A stretch of 64,000 bases of DNA from Methanothrix harundinacea (GTDB lineage Archaea > Halobacteriota > Methanosarcinia > Methanotrichales > Methanotrichaceae): NCBI GenBank assembly GCA_002506535.1, contig DAXT01000023.1, positions 3,260 through 67,259 on the forward strand, read 5' to 3'. Position 1 is the stretch's first letter. Every line of letters begins with the position of its first letter. This document shows, one piece after another, positions 54,648 to 63,912 of the stretch. The notes under the pieces were generated by a model. It was given only the letters and a program-made list of their open reading frames with translations. It ran no database searches and was not told the DNA's origin. The position numbers and the translations under genes are program-made.

Positions 54648-56015
54648 ATGGCGGCCGGAACCCTCCTTCTCACCCTGATCGACAAGATCTGCGTCATCAT
54701 GGTGGCAGCTTATCTTATCACCAGGACGAGACGCTTCTGCGAGGTTCTCGACGGCAGGCTCACCCGGGAGAACCAGGCGGCTCTGATCCTCATCTTCGGC
54801 GGCTTCTCCGTCTTCGGGACCGTCTCGGGGGTGGAGATCTTCGGGGTGATCGCCAACGTCAGGGACCTGGGTCCTATGATAGGGGGGCTCGTGGGGGGGC
54901 CCGTCGTCGGCCTCGGGGCCGGGCTGATAGGGGGAGTCCACCGCTATCTATTGGGCGGGTTCACCGGGCCGGCCTGCTCCCTCGCCACGGTCCTGGCGGG
55001 GTTCCTGGGCGGCGCGGTCTACCTCCTCAACCGGCGAAGGTTCGTGGGGGTGGGAGGGGCCGTCATCTTCTCGGCCTTCGCCGTCTCCTTGCACATGCTC
55101 CTCGTCCTCCTGATATCGCAGCCTTACGAGGAGGCGGTGATGGTCGTCCGGGAGACGGCCGTCCCCATGATCGCCTCCAACACCTTCGGGATGCTGGTAT
55201 TCGCCTTTATGATATCCAACCTCATGAAAGAGCGGAAGACCGCCTCGGAGAGGGACGAGTACCTCGACGAGCTGGAGAAAAAGAGGATGGAGCTATCTAT
55301 CGCCCGGGAGATCCAGGAGAGCTTCCTCCCGGAGACGGTCCCGGAGGTGGAGGGCTTCGACCTCGCCGCAAAGAGCATTCCTGCGAAGGAGGTGGGGGGC
55401 GACTTCTACGACTTCGTCCCCGTATCCGAGGGGAGGATCGGCCTCGTCATCGCCGACGTCTCGGGAAAGAGCGTCCCCGCCGCCCTCTTCATGGTTCTCT
55501 CGAGAGCGATCTTGAGGGCGACGGCCACAGGAAACCCCGGTCCATCGGAGGCGGCCAGGAGGGCGAACGACCTGATCGCCGCCGACGCAAAATCGGGGAT
55601 GTTCGTCACCCTCTTCTACGGGGTCCTGGACCCAGGGTCGAGGACCCTCAGATACGTCAACGCCGGCCACAACCCCCCGGCCGTCCTCGACGGGGTGACC
55701 GGCGAGATCACCCTCCTGCGGACAGGGGGGCTCGCCATGGGGGTGATGGAGGGGGCGGATATGGAGGAGAGGGAGATCGTACTCTGCGAGGAGGATACCG
55801 TCATCTTCTACACCGACGGCGTCATCGAGGCTACGGGCGAGGGGCTCGAACAGTTCGGGATCGAGAGGCTTCTCAAGGTGACCAGGGATAACAGCCACCT
55901 TCCGGCGGCGGATCTCGTCAGAAAGATCGCCGGGGAGGTCGTCGCCTTCAGCGGTGATAGACCCCAGTTCGACGACATCACCCTCATGGTCCTGAAAGGG
56001 AGGAGGAGCGGATGA
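54648..56015 (+). CDS. Membrane SpoIIE/PP2C phosphatase (RsbU type) with LytS-like sensor
   Basis: 455 residues. The N-terminal part has about six membrane helices with GLVGGPVVGLGAGLIGGVHR, the glycine-rich pattern of the 5TMR-LYT sensor domain. A short coiled coil (MKERKTASERDEYLDELEKK) leads to a PP2C phosphatase of the SpoIIE class: KEVGGDFYDFVP and IADVSGKSVPAALFMV (metal Asp), VNAGHNPP and VIFYTDGVIEA (metal Asp). It should dephosphorylate the STAS protein encoded 48 nt upstream. Its stop overlaps the ATG of the RsbW-like gene by 4 nt. Confidence 0.93.
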   Translation: MAAGTLLLTLIDKICVIMVAAYLITRTRRFCEVLDGRLTRENQAALILIFGGFSVFGTVSGVEIFGVIANVRDLGPMIGGLVGGPVVGLGAGLIGGVHRYLLGGFTGPACSLATVLAGFLGGAVYLLNRRRFVGVGGAVIFSAFAVSLHMLLVLLISQPYEEAVMVVRETAVPMIASNTFGMLVFAFMISNLMKERKTASERDEYLDELEKKRMELSIAREIQESFLPETVPEVEGFDLAAKSIPAKEVGGDFYDFVPVSEGRIGLVIADVSGKSVPAALFMVLSRAILRATATGNPGPSEAARRANDLIAADAKSGMFVTLFYGVLDPGSRTLRYVNAGHNPPAVLDGVTGEITLLRTGGLAMGVMEGADMEEREIVLCEEDTVIFYTDGVIEATGEGLEQFGIERLLKVTRDNSHLPAADLVRKIAGEVVAFSGDRPQFDDITLMVLKGRRSG

Positions 56016-56470
56016 TGGCGAGCTTCACGATGAGGGCGATAGCCTCCCCGGAGAGCCTCGCCGAGATCAGCCGGTTCATCCTGGAGGCCGTCAGGGGATC
56101 AGACCTAGACGAGAGGGAGGCGTTCCACCTGATGATGGCGGCGGACGAGGCCTGCACCAACATAATAAAGTACGGCAGATCCGGGGATATCGAGATAAAG
56201 TGCGATGTAGAGGATGGAAAGGTCGAGGTGGAGATCGTCGACGACGGCGTCCCCTTCGACCCCCTAAAAGCTCCGCCACCGGATATCGACGGACCTCTGG
56301 AGGAACGGAAGGTCGGCGGCCTTGGGATATACTTCATAAGAGCCCTCACCGACTATCTCAGATACGAACGGCGGGGTGGAAAGAACGTCCTCACCATGAC
56401 CGTCATTCACAGCTCCGGGGCGGATCCTGCAGATAGATGCCGCCATCTCAATGGTCGAAGTGGAGCCTGA
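56012..56470 (+). CDS. RsbW-like serine kinase / anti-sigma-factor-type ATPase
   Basis: 152 residues of the HATPase_c_2 group. The N box is MMAADEACTNIIKYG, G1 is EIVDDGVPFDP and G2 KVGGLGIYFIRAL, all intact, so ATP binding and kinase activity toward the STAS serine are likely. It starts within the SpoIIE stop (ATGATG, 56012) and is translationally coupled. Its 3' end overlaps the convergent permease gene by 23 nt. The binding target that replaces a sigma factor is unknown. The C-terminal tail (ADPADRCRHLNGRSGA) is probably not part of the fold. Confidence 0.92.
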   Translation: MMASFTMRAIASPESLAEISRFILEAVRGSDLDEREAFHLMMAADEACTNIIKYGRSGDIEIKCDVEDGKVEVEIVDDGVPFDPLKAPPPDIDGPLEERKVGGLGIYFIRALTDYLRYERRGGKNVLTMTVIHSSGADPADRCRHLNGRSGA

Positions 56471-58148
56471 CGCGGCATACCCCGTCCTTCGATTCCACCT
56501 TCACCGAGTCGGCGTACCTCCTGATCATGAAGCCCGAGAAGACGGCTCCCTCCTCCAGGAGGTCATCATCCCCCGGCCTCACCGATGGAAGAACCGGTGG
56601 CTCTCCCTCATACCGGGCCTCGACCTCCAGGTTGAACTCGTCGAAGGCCACCTCCATCTCGACCTTTCCCTCCGCGAGCCCCGACGATGTGACCGCCTCG
56701 AAGAGCTCGTTGATCGCCGATACCGCCCTGTAGATCACCTCTCTCCTGGCACCCCAGGCCGCCCCCTGCCTCTCCATGAAGTTGAAGATCGAATCGGAGC
56801 CGTCTACGCCGGGGGTGAGGACGAACCTCTCTCTCTTAGCGACTCCTATCCGAAAGAGTAGGTTTAAGAGGACCGCCAGGACCGCCGCGAGGGAGAGGGA
56901 TGAGCTGAAGATGGGGGCGAGGAGGTGGGGGACGTTATCGTAAAGGCCCGGGACGGCGTCTACGGAGAGCCCCATGATGAGGGGTATCCCTACGAGGAAG
57001 GTCCTTCTGGCGTCGAGCATCCTCGACATTATTATCTGAAATCCGGCGATTATCATGAAGCTGACGGAGAATATCAGGGTCGCCCCCATCACCGGCATAG
57101 GCATCACCACGAAGACCATGGCGAGCTTGGGGAGGAAGGCGAGGGCGATGAGAATCCCGCCGATGGCGAAGGCGATCCTTCTGCTGGTGGCCCCCGTCCC
57201 TATCGATAGGCCGATGTTGCTGGAAGAGGTGGACTGGCCCATCGTCCCTGCCAGGCCGCCGAAGATGGCGCTCATGCCGTCGGCGAGGATCCCCTGGCCT
57301 ACGTTCCTCATATCGGTCCGTTTCCATTCGACGTCGTTTATCTTCTGGCAGGTGGTAATGTCGCCGACGGTCTTGAGGGAGGAGCAGGTTATCGCTATCA
57401 GAAATGGGAGGAGGAGGACGGGATCGAAGGCCCATCCGAAGTGGTCGAGGTCGGGGGCCGCCAGGATCGGCGCCTCGTTGAAGAGAGAGAGGTGGCCGGC
57501 GTCGAGGATCCCAAGGCCGATGGAGGCGATGTAGCCGCAGATCATCCCCACCAGGACCGAGTAGAGCCTCAGCTTCCCCCGGGACCAGACGGTAATCCCC
57601 ACCATCGTCCCCAGGGTGACGAGGGCCACCGCCAGCTCAGGAAGCTCGGTTACCGCCTCACTGCCGTTGCGGCCCATGAAGTTTGTGAGGGCGACGGGGA
57701 TGACGGATATCCCCACCATCGCCACCACAAGACCCGTCACCTCTGGAGGGAAGAGGACCCGCAGCCTGTGCATCACCCGGGATAGGAGGACCTCGAAGAG
57801 GCCGGCGACGGCGGTCATACCGAATACGAGGTGGAGGCCGCCGACGGACGCCGCCAGGAGGGAGGCGGAGAGGAAGGACGGACCGCAGAGGGAGGGGCAG
57901 AGGTACCCCGAGCCTATACCCTTCCAGTTGAGGGCGTGGAGGATCGTCCCCACCCCGGCGGCCAGCATCGCCATGCTGACCATGAACTCCGCCTGCTGGG
58001 GGGTTCCGCCTATCGACCTCACTATCACTACCGGAAAGATGAGGGCTATGGATATGAGGAAGACGTGCTGCAGCCCCAGGAGAAGCTTCGTCATCAGGGG
58101 CGGATCTTCGTCGACGGCGTAGATCAGGTCCGCAGGTCTCTTGGCCAT
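56448..58148 (-). CDS. NCS2 (xanthine/uracil type) permease fused to an RsbW-like tail
   Basis: 566 residues from ATG 58148 (MAKRPADLIYAVDE, with GGGAG 9 nt upstream); the frame is open to 58217. Residues about 25-440 are an NCS2/NAT permease with some twelve to fourteen helices and the signature QSTSSSNIGLSIGTGATSRR, preceded by the conserved TCSSLKTVGDIT. After a linker the last 130 residues (RREVIYRAVSAINELFEAVT, then VEMEVAFDEFNLEVEARYEG and FSGFMIRRYADSVKVESKDG) look like the HATPase fold of RsbW, with altered ATP motifs. Purines or uracil are the likely substrates. It converges on the RsbW gene with a 23-nt overlap. Confidence 0.85.
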   Translation of the reverse strand: MAKRPADLIYAVDEDPPLMTKLLLGLQHVFLISIALIFPVVIVRSIGGTPQQAEFMVSMAMLAAGVGTILHALNWKGIGSGYLCPSLCGPSFLSASLLAASVGGLHLVFGMTAVAGLFEVLLSRVMHRLRVLFPPEVTGLVVAMVGISVIPVALTNFMGRNGSEAVTELPELAVALVTLGTMVGITVWSRGKLRLYSVLVGMICGYIASIGLGILDAGHLSLFNEAPILAAPDLDHFGWAFDPVLLLPFLIAITCSSLKTVGDITTCQKINDVEWKRTDMRNVGQGILADGMSAIFGGLAGTMGQSTSSSNIGLSIGTGATSRRIAFAIGGILIALAFLPKLAMVFVVMPMPVMGATLIFSVSFMIIAGFQIIMSRMLDARRTFLVGIPLIMGLSVDAVPGLYDNVPHLLAPIFSSSLSLAAVLAVLLNLLFRIGVAKRERFVLTPGVDGSDSIFNFMERQGAAWGARREVIYRAVSAINELFEAVTSSGLAEGKVEMEVAFDEFNLEVEARYEGEPPVLPSVRPGDDDLLEEGAVFSGFMIRRYADSVKVESKDGVCRVRLHFDH

Positions 58149-58361
58149 TATAGCTCCCAACTCTTTGAAGGTCGTCCCGGATAGATAACTGACCAATTTT
58201 ATCAACGTACCGGTCAAAGGATGATGCTCTAGCCGGATCGGCCGAGGGGACGCCTCTCTCCTCGATCTGCTGCCGGTGACCCGGGGATCTTTGCCGATCC
58301 CGGCCGGCCCATCGAGATCTGTTTTATACCAGCAACATAATACGTCCCCTGGCAGGATAAA

Positions 58362-59057
58362 ATGGCTGGATCGCTGGTGAGCTATACCGGAGCGAATCAG
58401 AAGGTTGTGCTGTTGACCATATCGTTGGCGCTCATCTCGGGGGTATCAGATTGCGCCGAGGTGAACGACCTGTGGCTCCTCATCTCCAGCTACGAGGATA
58501 TCGGGATAACCGTCCACGACCTCGCCTTCTTCCTCGCGACCCACGGCTTCAACGCCACCCCGGAGAGGGGCTACGTGACGGTGACCTTCTCCGACGGCGA
58601 GAGGAGCTACCTGACGCCCAACGGCGCCGCCCCGAGGCTCGCAGACCTCTGGGCGGAGCCGCCGACCCCGACGGGGCCGGTGAGGGTGATCGTCCCCGAC
58701 GCCATCCAGAGGAACGCGACATACGAGAGGACCGATAACAACAGGTTCATCAGAGAGGTGACCCGGCGCGCCATCTTTCCCGTAACCCCCCTGGGGATGT
58801 GTTACGACGGATCGAAGAAGCTGGCGGATACCTACGAAAGTTTCAATTATAGAGTAAGATATATGTACGATCCTAGCGAATGGGACTGGCAGGGACACCT
58901 CTGGGTTATAATCGAAGACGACGGCCGACCGGATCTATGGATCGCCGTCGATAGCTACTACGGCGTCATGATAGACGACGAATACTACTCCGCACCATAC
59001 AGCTTCGAGGGTTTCGAAAACTTAGACTCGATAAACCCGAAATGGAGACTGGGATGA
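58362..59057 (+). CDS. Exported transglutaminase-like (papain-fold) protein
   Basis: 231 residues. A signal peptide (VVLLTISLALISGVSDCAE) is followed by a domain whose C-terminal part has a plausible Cys-His-Asp triad in transglutaminase order: PLGMCYDGSKKLA (Cys), WQGHLWVIIEDDG (His) and LWIAVDSYYGVM (Asp). Spacing and the HxW and WxxxD patterns match the transglutaminase core, though overall similarity is weak. Probable role: a cell-surface protease, amidase or cross-linking enzyme, or an inactive binding domain. Its 3' end runs into the leader of the pentapeptide-repeat gene, so the two may be co-transcribed. Confidence 0.6.
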   Translation: MAGSLVSYTGANQKVVLLTISLALISGVSDCAEVNDLWLLISSYEDIGITVHDLAFFLATHGFNATPERGYVTVTFSDGERSYLTPNGAAPRLADLWAEPPTPTGPVRVIVPDAIQRNATYERTDNNRFIREVTRRAIFPVTPLGMCYDGSKKLADTYESFNYRVRYMYDPSEWDWQGHLWVIIEDDGRPDLWIAVDSYYGVMIDDEYYSAPYSFEGFENLDSINPKWRLG

Positions 59058-59122
59058 CAAGCTACACCAGAAACCCCGTAATCGCAGTCAGATATAGCCG
59101 AAGATTCAGCGAGAGGTTCGAG

Positions 59123-60289
59123 ATGAAAAAAATCCGCATTCCGATATCAAAGTCAATAAAATTTATAGCAGTCGTATCGCTCATCCTCCTCCTTTCTGGA
59201 GACGGTTCAGTCGGTGATGAGACTCTATCGGTATCCGATAGGGCCGATCTGAGATCTGCCGACCTCTCAGGCCTCGACCTCAGCGGCACCAATTTGAACC
59301 AGTCTGATCTATCCGGCGCAGATCTCACCGGGACGGATCTACAGAGCGCTTACCTCATATCCGCGTGGCTCTCCGGCGCAAATCTCACCAAAGCCAACCT
59401 CGCAGCGGCTGACCTCTCGGGGGCGGACCTATCGGAGGCCGACCTCTCGGAGGCCGACCTCTCGGAGGCGAAGCTCTGGGGGGCGAAGCTCTCGGAGGCC
59501 AACCTGAGAGATGCCACCATGATCAAGGCAGATCTGACCAGAGCCGACCTGACCGACGCCGACCTCACGGGGGCGGATCTGACCAACGCGCGGCTATTCC
59601 GGACAGACCTCACAGGAGCGACGATGATCGGTGTCTACCTCATCGGTGGCAACTTCGTCGGAGCCCATATGAACTGGGCGGAGATGAGGGGAAGCTACCT
59701 CAACCGCGGCCAGTTCTCCAGGGCCGAGTTCTACGGGACAGACCTGTCGGGCTCTGACCTCTCGGACTCAGACTTTTCCAGGGCGTACCTCATGAGGGCC
59801 GACATCACCGATGCGAACCTCAACTGGGCCCTCTTCGCTTACGCCGACCTGACGGAGGCGAAACTGGCTCGATCTACCCTACGGGGGACGAAGCTATCCT
59901 ACGCCGACCTCACCGGGGCCGACCTCTCGGGGGCGGACCTCACCGATGCGGACCTCACCGCCGTCCGGCTGATAAAATCGAATCTGAGCGACGCCAAGCT
60001 GGGGAGGGCCTACCTCCAGGGGCTCGACCTGCGGGGCGTCGATCTCTCGGGGGCTTTTCTTAGGGACGCCACCATCGACAGGACGTACCTCACCAACGCC
60101 AACCTCACCGGCGCCGACCTCCGGGGAGCCACCCTGTCGTCGGTGGAGATGACGGGGGCCGACCTCTCGGGGGCGAACCTCATCCGGGCGAAGGTCGACC
60201 AGTTCACTTTGTTCTCCCTTTCCAGGGCGAATCTGGAGGGAGCCCTCATTGACGAAGAGCTGAAAAGAGAGATCGAAGCGATAGGATGA
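59123..60289 (+). CDS. Exported pentapeptide-repeat protein
   Basis: 388 residues from ATG 59123 (MKKIRIPISKSIKFIAVVSL), which gives a proper signal peptide and has GAGAGG upstream; the frame is open to 59042. The mature protein is nearly all A(D/N)LSG/ADLTx pentapeptides, about 65 to 70 units, forming a right-handed quadrilateral beta-helix. Several coils depart from the rule (GTTMIGVYLIGGNFVGAHMN region). Cytosolic relatives such as MfpA/Qnr mimic DNA, but an exported copy cannot act so, and a structural or adhesive surface role is more likely. Preceded by the transglutaminase-like exported gene. Confidence 0.88.
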   Translation: MKKIRIPISKSIKFIAVVSLILLLSGDGSVGDETLSVSDRADLRSADLSGLDLSGTNLNQSDLSGADLTGTDLQSAYLISAWLSGANLTKANLAAADLSGADLSEADLSEADLSEAKLWGAKLSEANLRDATMIKADLTRADLTDADLTGADLTNARLFRTDLTGATMIGVYLIGGNFVGAHMNWAEMRGSYLNRGQFSRAEFYGTDLSGSDLSDSDFSRAYLMRADITDANLNWALFAYADLTEAKLARSTLRGTKLSYADLTGADLSGADLTDADLTAVRLIKSNLSDAKLGRAYLQGLDLRGVDLSGAFLRDATIDRTYLTNANLTGADLRGATLSSVEMTGADLSGANLIRAKVDQFTLFSLSRANLEGALIDEELKREIEAIG

Positions 60290-60371
60290 TGGGATGATTG
60301 GAGGGTCGGATCAAAGCGACCCTTTTTATCCTATATTTTTCACCATTAAAAAAGGCGCCGACGCCCCCAGC

Positions 60372-62066
60372 CTAAACCTCCCGGCCGAGGAGGGCCCGAT
60401 AGCTCATGAAAGGCTTCTCGTCGAGGGTGACGGCGCCCCTGGAGCCATGGATCTCGAAGGGAGCCGCACAGACCATCGTCCCTATCATCTCTTCGCATTC
60501 GAAGTCGCTGTAGTAGTTGGAGAGCCACCTGTTGCCGCCGTTGTCCCTGCCGCTGAACTTGTTGTTATCGATCAGGACGTTGGACATGACGAGGTTGAAG
60601 ACCCCATCGAAGATATATACGCCTCCGAGCCCCGATTCTCTTATCAGGTTCAGCATCAATAGGTTCTGGTCGGAGTGGTCGAGGACCTGAACCCCGTACT
60701 CGCCGCTCCTCTCGATGTCGTTGCCGGAGACGACGGTGCCGGCGGATTTTATCATGTGGATCCCGTCTGAGCGGGCGTCCAGGATCCTGTTAGAGTATAT
60801 CTTGCTGTTATCGCACCGTAGCAGGCGCACCCCATCCCTGGTGCTGTTCGTGATATTGTTCGTCGAGACGATCACGTTCTCGACGATCTCGAGGCTTATG
60901 CCGAAGCTGTTCTGATCGAGCTCATTTTCAATGAGGGCGTTATCCCGGCAGTTGCGCATGATGATGCCGTCGGTATTCTCTCTGATCTTGTTCGCCTGGA
61001 CGAAGTTCAGGTCGCTATCGTCGAATACGAGGCCGTACCTCTTGTTACCGGAGATGGCGTTGTATGTGATCAGGTTCTCGATGCTCTTATGCCGGACAGA
61101 TATGCCGCTTTCGCGGCTGTCTTCGATGACGTTCTCCATCACTGAGTTGGACTTCGAACCCTGCAAGCCGATCCCGTTGAGGTCGTTTTCAGATATGCTG
61201 TTTCTGACAATCATGTTGTTGTTGCTGGAATCGACGTTTATCCCCATCTCTCCGCATCTCTTTATGGTGTTCACCACCATCATGTTGCTTTTCGACCTGA
61301 GGATGTCGATCCCGCTGTATCCGCAATCCATTATCCGATTGGCAACGAAGGCGTTGTTCGTGGACTCTTGTAGATGCACACCGTTCTCGGAGTTGTTGTG
61401 GATCGAGTTTCCTGTAAACTCGTTGCCTAAAGATGAGGCTATGGTGATGCCGTCGGCGCCGTTGCCCCATATCTTGCTATCTGAGACCCAGTTATGCTCG
61501 GAGCCTTCGATGAATATGCCGTAGGCGTTCCCATATACCTCGGTCGCCTCTACATGGCTGTGGTTTGCTCCGGCGAGCCGGATGCCGGCCTTGAAGTTGT
61601 CGTAGATCTGGTTTCCTTTTATCAGGTGGCCCTTTGAGTTGAGGATGCATATGCCGTGGCTCGAGGAGCCCGATATGGTGTTGTTAAGAACCTTGGACCC
61701 ATCCGAGAGGATGAGAACCGCCGCTGAATCGCACTCCTCGACGGCGCAGCCGGGCAAGACGAACCCGTCCAGGACGACGCCGCTCGCGTTTATCGTTATG
61801 ATGGGAGCTGATGCGTCCCCGCCCATCAGGACCGGACTTCCGTCTCCTATAAGGGAGATGGACCTCTCGACCACCAGGTTCCCGTGGTACGTCCCGTTCA
61901 TGACGATTATCTCACCGCCTGCCTCGGAGACGTCTATGGCTTCCTGGATCCTCGAGAAGTTTGCTGAGCCTCCAGCGTCGACTAGAAGGGTTTCTGCACC
62001 GGCTCCGGCGCTTGCCAGAAGCAGGATCATCAAGATGGATGTCGGAAATCTGAGCATGGGGATCAC
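60372..62066 (-). CDS. Exported beta-helix (NosD-like) protein, long paralogue 1
   Basis: 564 residues: signal peptide FPTSILMILLLASAGAGAET, then NFSRIQEAIDVSEAGGEIIV and about 22 beta-helix coils with Asn-rich turns (VLNNTISGSSSHGICILNS, NEFTGNSIHNNSENGVHL). It ends in a NRWLSNYYSDFECEE segment. These are the NosD/parallel beta-helix repeats of the periplasmic copper-binding-like family, but no His/Met copper site is evident. Likely surface-exposed and possibly glycan-binding. It shares its plan and much sequence with the next gene, read the same way 145 nt upstream, so the pair arose by tandem duplication. Confidence 0.85.
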   Translation of the reverse strand: MIPMLRFPTSILMILLLASAGAGAETLLVDAGGSANFSRIQEAIDVSEAGGEIIVMNGTYHGNLVVERSISLIGDGSPVLMGGDASAPIITINASGVVLDGFVLPGCAVEECDSAAVLILSDGSKVLNNTISGSSSHGICILNSKGHLIKGNQIYDNFKAGIRLAGANHSHVEATEVYGNAYGIFIEGSEHNWVSDSKIWGNGADGITIASSLGNEFTGNSIHNNSENGVHLQESTNNAFVANRIMDCGYSGIDILRSKSNMMVVNTIKRCGEMGINVDSSNNNMIVRNSISENDLNGIGLQGSKSNSVMENVIEDSRESGISVRHKSIENLITYNAISGNKRYGLVFDDSDLNFVQANKIRENTDGIIMRNCRDNALIENELDQNSFGISLEIVENVIVSTNNITNSTRDGVRLLRCDNSKIYSNRILDARSDGIHMIKSAGTVVSGNDIERSGEYGVQVLDHSDQNLLMLNLIRESGLGGVYIFDGVFNLVMSNVLIDNNKFSGRDNGGNRWLSNYYSDFECEEMIGTMVCAAPFEIHGSRGAVTLDEKPFMSYRALLGREV

Positions 62067-62211
62067 CTGGATCTATGGTCTCTCGCGCTTCATAAATTTT
62101 CTCTTTTATCAGTCCGCATCAGAATCCGATGGAAGGATATAAGGGGACGATCTCAAGCCTTGAGGGGTAAGGGAAGGCCATCGCTCCTCCCCCCTCATCC
62201 GAAACCCCGCC

Positions 62212-63912
62212 CTATCTACCGAGGGCAATGGAACGGTCGCTGAAAGGCCTGGTATCGAAGTTGGTCGCTCCCCTGTGGCCTTGGATCACGTAGGGGTTTG
62301 CGCAGACAACCTCCTCCACCCAGGACGCTTCTTCACACTCGAAATCGCTGTAGTAGTTGCTGTACCACAAGTTCCGGCAGTTCATCCCGCAGTTGTCCCT
62401 GCCGCTGAACTCGCTGTTATCGACCAATGCGCAGTTTACGACGAAGTTGGTCTCGCCCTCGAAGATGTATACCCCGCCGAGCCCCGAGTTTTTGATCAGG
62501 TTTGAGACGAGTAGGTTATCGTTGCTATGATCCAGGAATTGGACGCCGTACCCTCCGCTTTCTTCGATGTCGTTTTCTGAGACTATCGTCCCCTTCGAAC
62601 TGGTAATGTGAACCCCGTCAGCGCGGCTATCTCGGATCTTGTTTGCCCATATCTTACTGTTGTAGCATTGAAAGAGGCGGATGCCATCTCTTGAGCTGTT
62701 GACTATCTCGTTCTTCGAGATGATCACGTTGTCGACTATCTCTAGACTCAAGCCGTAGCCGTTCTCTTTGATTCTGTTATCGACGATGGAGTTGCCGTTG
62801 GAGTGTAGCATCACGATGCCATTCGTGTTGTTATATATCTTGTTCTCCTGGGCAGTGTTTGAGTTGCTCCCGTCGAATACGAGGCCGTACCTCCTGCTAG
62901 CCGATATCTCGTTGTTGGTGATAATGTTCCTCTCGCTACCCAATCGTAGGGATATGCCGCTATCCCGATTATCCCGGACGAGATTTCTTGAGATGGTGTT
63001 GTAGTTCGATCCGAGAATTGCGATGCCATTAAGGTGGTTATCCGATACGGTGTTCAGGGTGACAAAAGCGATGTTGCTCGTGTCTAAACTGACCCCCATC
63101 TCGCCACACCTCTCGATGGTGTTGGCCAAGATCATGACATAGGAGGATCTATCGATGTTGATCCCGCAATTTTTGCAATCCCGGATCCGATTTCCCGTGA
63201 TTATGTTGTTGTCAGAATCGACGTGATATATCCCGTTCTCGGAGTTATTATGGATCGAGTTATTTATAAATTCGCTCATTGAGGTGGCCGAGATCACAAT
63301 GCCGTCGCCTCGGTTATCCCAGACATCGCTATCTGAGATCCGATTTTGCTCGGAGCGGTCTATGAAGATTCCGTACCCATTTTGGCGGATATCGTTTGCT
63401 GCGATACGACTGTAGTTTGCCCCTGAAAATTGGATTCCAGCCTTGGAGTTGTCATGGATCAGATTGCCGGATATCAGGTGATTCTTTGAATTTAGCATAT
63501 GGATTCCGTGACCCGACGAGCCCGATACTGTGTTGTTGACGATTGTTGACTCATCCGAGAGGACCAGAACAGCACCCGAGTCGTACCTCTCATCTACGCA
63601 GCCTGAGAAGACGAACCCGTCCAGGACGACGCCGCTCGCATTTATGGTGATGAGGGGGGCTGACGAGTTGCCGCCTGCTATTACCGGCTTTCCGTCGCCC
63701 CGGAGGGTGATGGGTCGATCCACTACCAGGTTCTCGCGGTACGTCCCGTTCAGGACGATTATCTCGCCGCCGGCTTCGGAGGCGTCTATTGCGTCCTGGA
63801 TCTTCGAGAAGTCTCCGGTCCCTTTGCTGTCGACCAATAGGGCAGAGGCTCCGATGTTTGCCAGGATCAGGATCAGCAAAATCGCAGTTGGCCATCTGAG
63901 CATGAGAATCAC
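62212..63912 (-). CDS. Exported beta-helix (NosD-like) protein, long paralogue 2
   Basis: 566 residues, tandem paralogue of the gene at 60372: signal peptide WPTAILLILILANIGASAL, DFSKIQDAIDASEAGGEIIV, about 22 Asn-rich coils and an end segment NYYSDFECEEASWVEEVVC. The end carries an extra cysteine-bearing insert (DNCGMNCRNLWYSNYY) not found in paralogue 1. Function is unknown, surface location inferred. GATCACxx-type leader sequences before both ATGs are similar, so the promoter region was duplicated too. 88 nt of spacer remain to the window end, with no further gene seen. Confidence 0.85.
   Translation of the reverse strand: MILMLRWPTAILLILILANIGASALLVDSKGTGDFSKIQDAIDASEAGGEIIVLNGTYRENLVVDRPITLRGDGKPVIAGGNSSAPLITINASGVVLDGFVFSGCVDERYDSGAVLVLSDESTIVNNTVSGSSGHGIHMLNSKNHLISGNLIHDNSKAGIQFSGANYSRIAANDIRQNGYGIFIDRSEQNRISDSDVWDNRGDGIVISATSMSEFINNSIHNNSENGIYHVDSDNNIITGNRIRDCKNCGINIDRSSYVMILANTIERCGEMGVSLDTSNIAFVTLNTVSDNHLNGIAILGSNYNTISRNLVRDNRDSGISLRLGSERNIITNNEISASRRYGLVFDGSNSNTAQENKIYNNTNGIVMLHSNGNSIVDNRIKENGYGLSLEIVDNVIISKNEIVNSSRDGIRLFQCYNSKIWANKIRDSRADGVHITSSKGTIVSENDIEESGGYGVQFLDHSNDNLLVSNLIKNSGLGGVYIFEGETNFVVNCALVDNSEFSGRDNCGMNCRNLWYSNYYSDFECEEASWVEEVVCANPYVIQGHRGATNFDTRPFSDRSIALGR

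Noticed and set aside
54371..55891. 506-codon frame overlapping the STAS and SpoIIE genes
   Set aside because: Same-strand shadow in another frame, Arg/Gly-rich; the STAS and SpoIIE frames have full motif sets.
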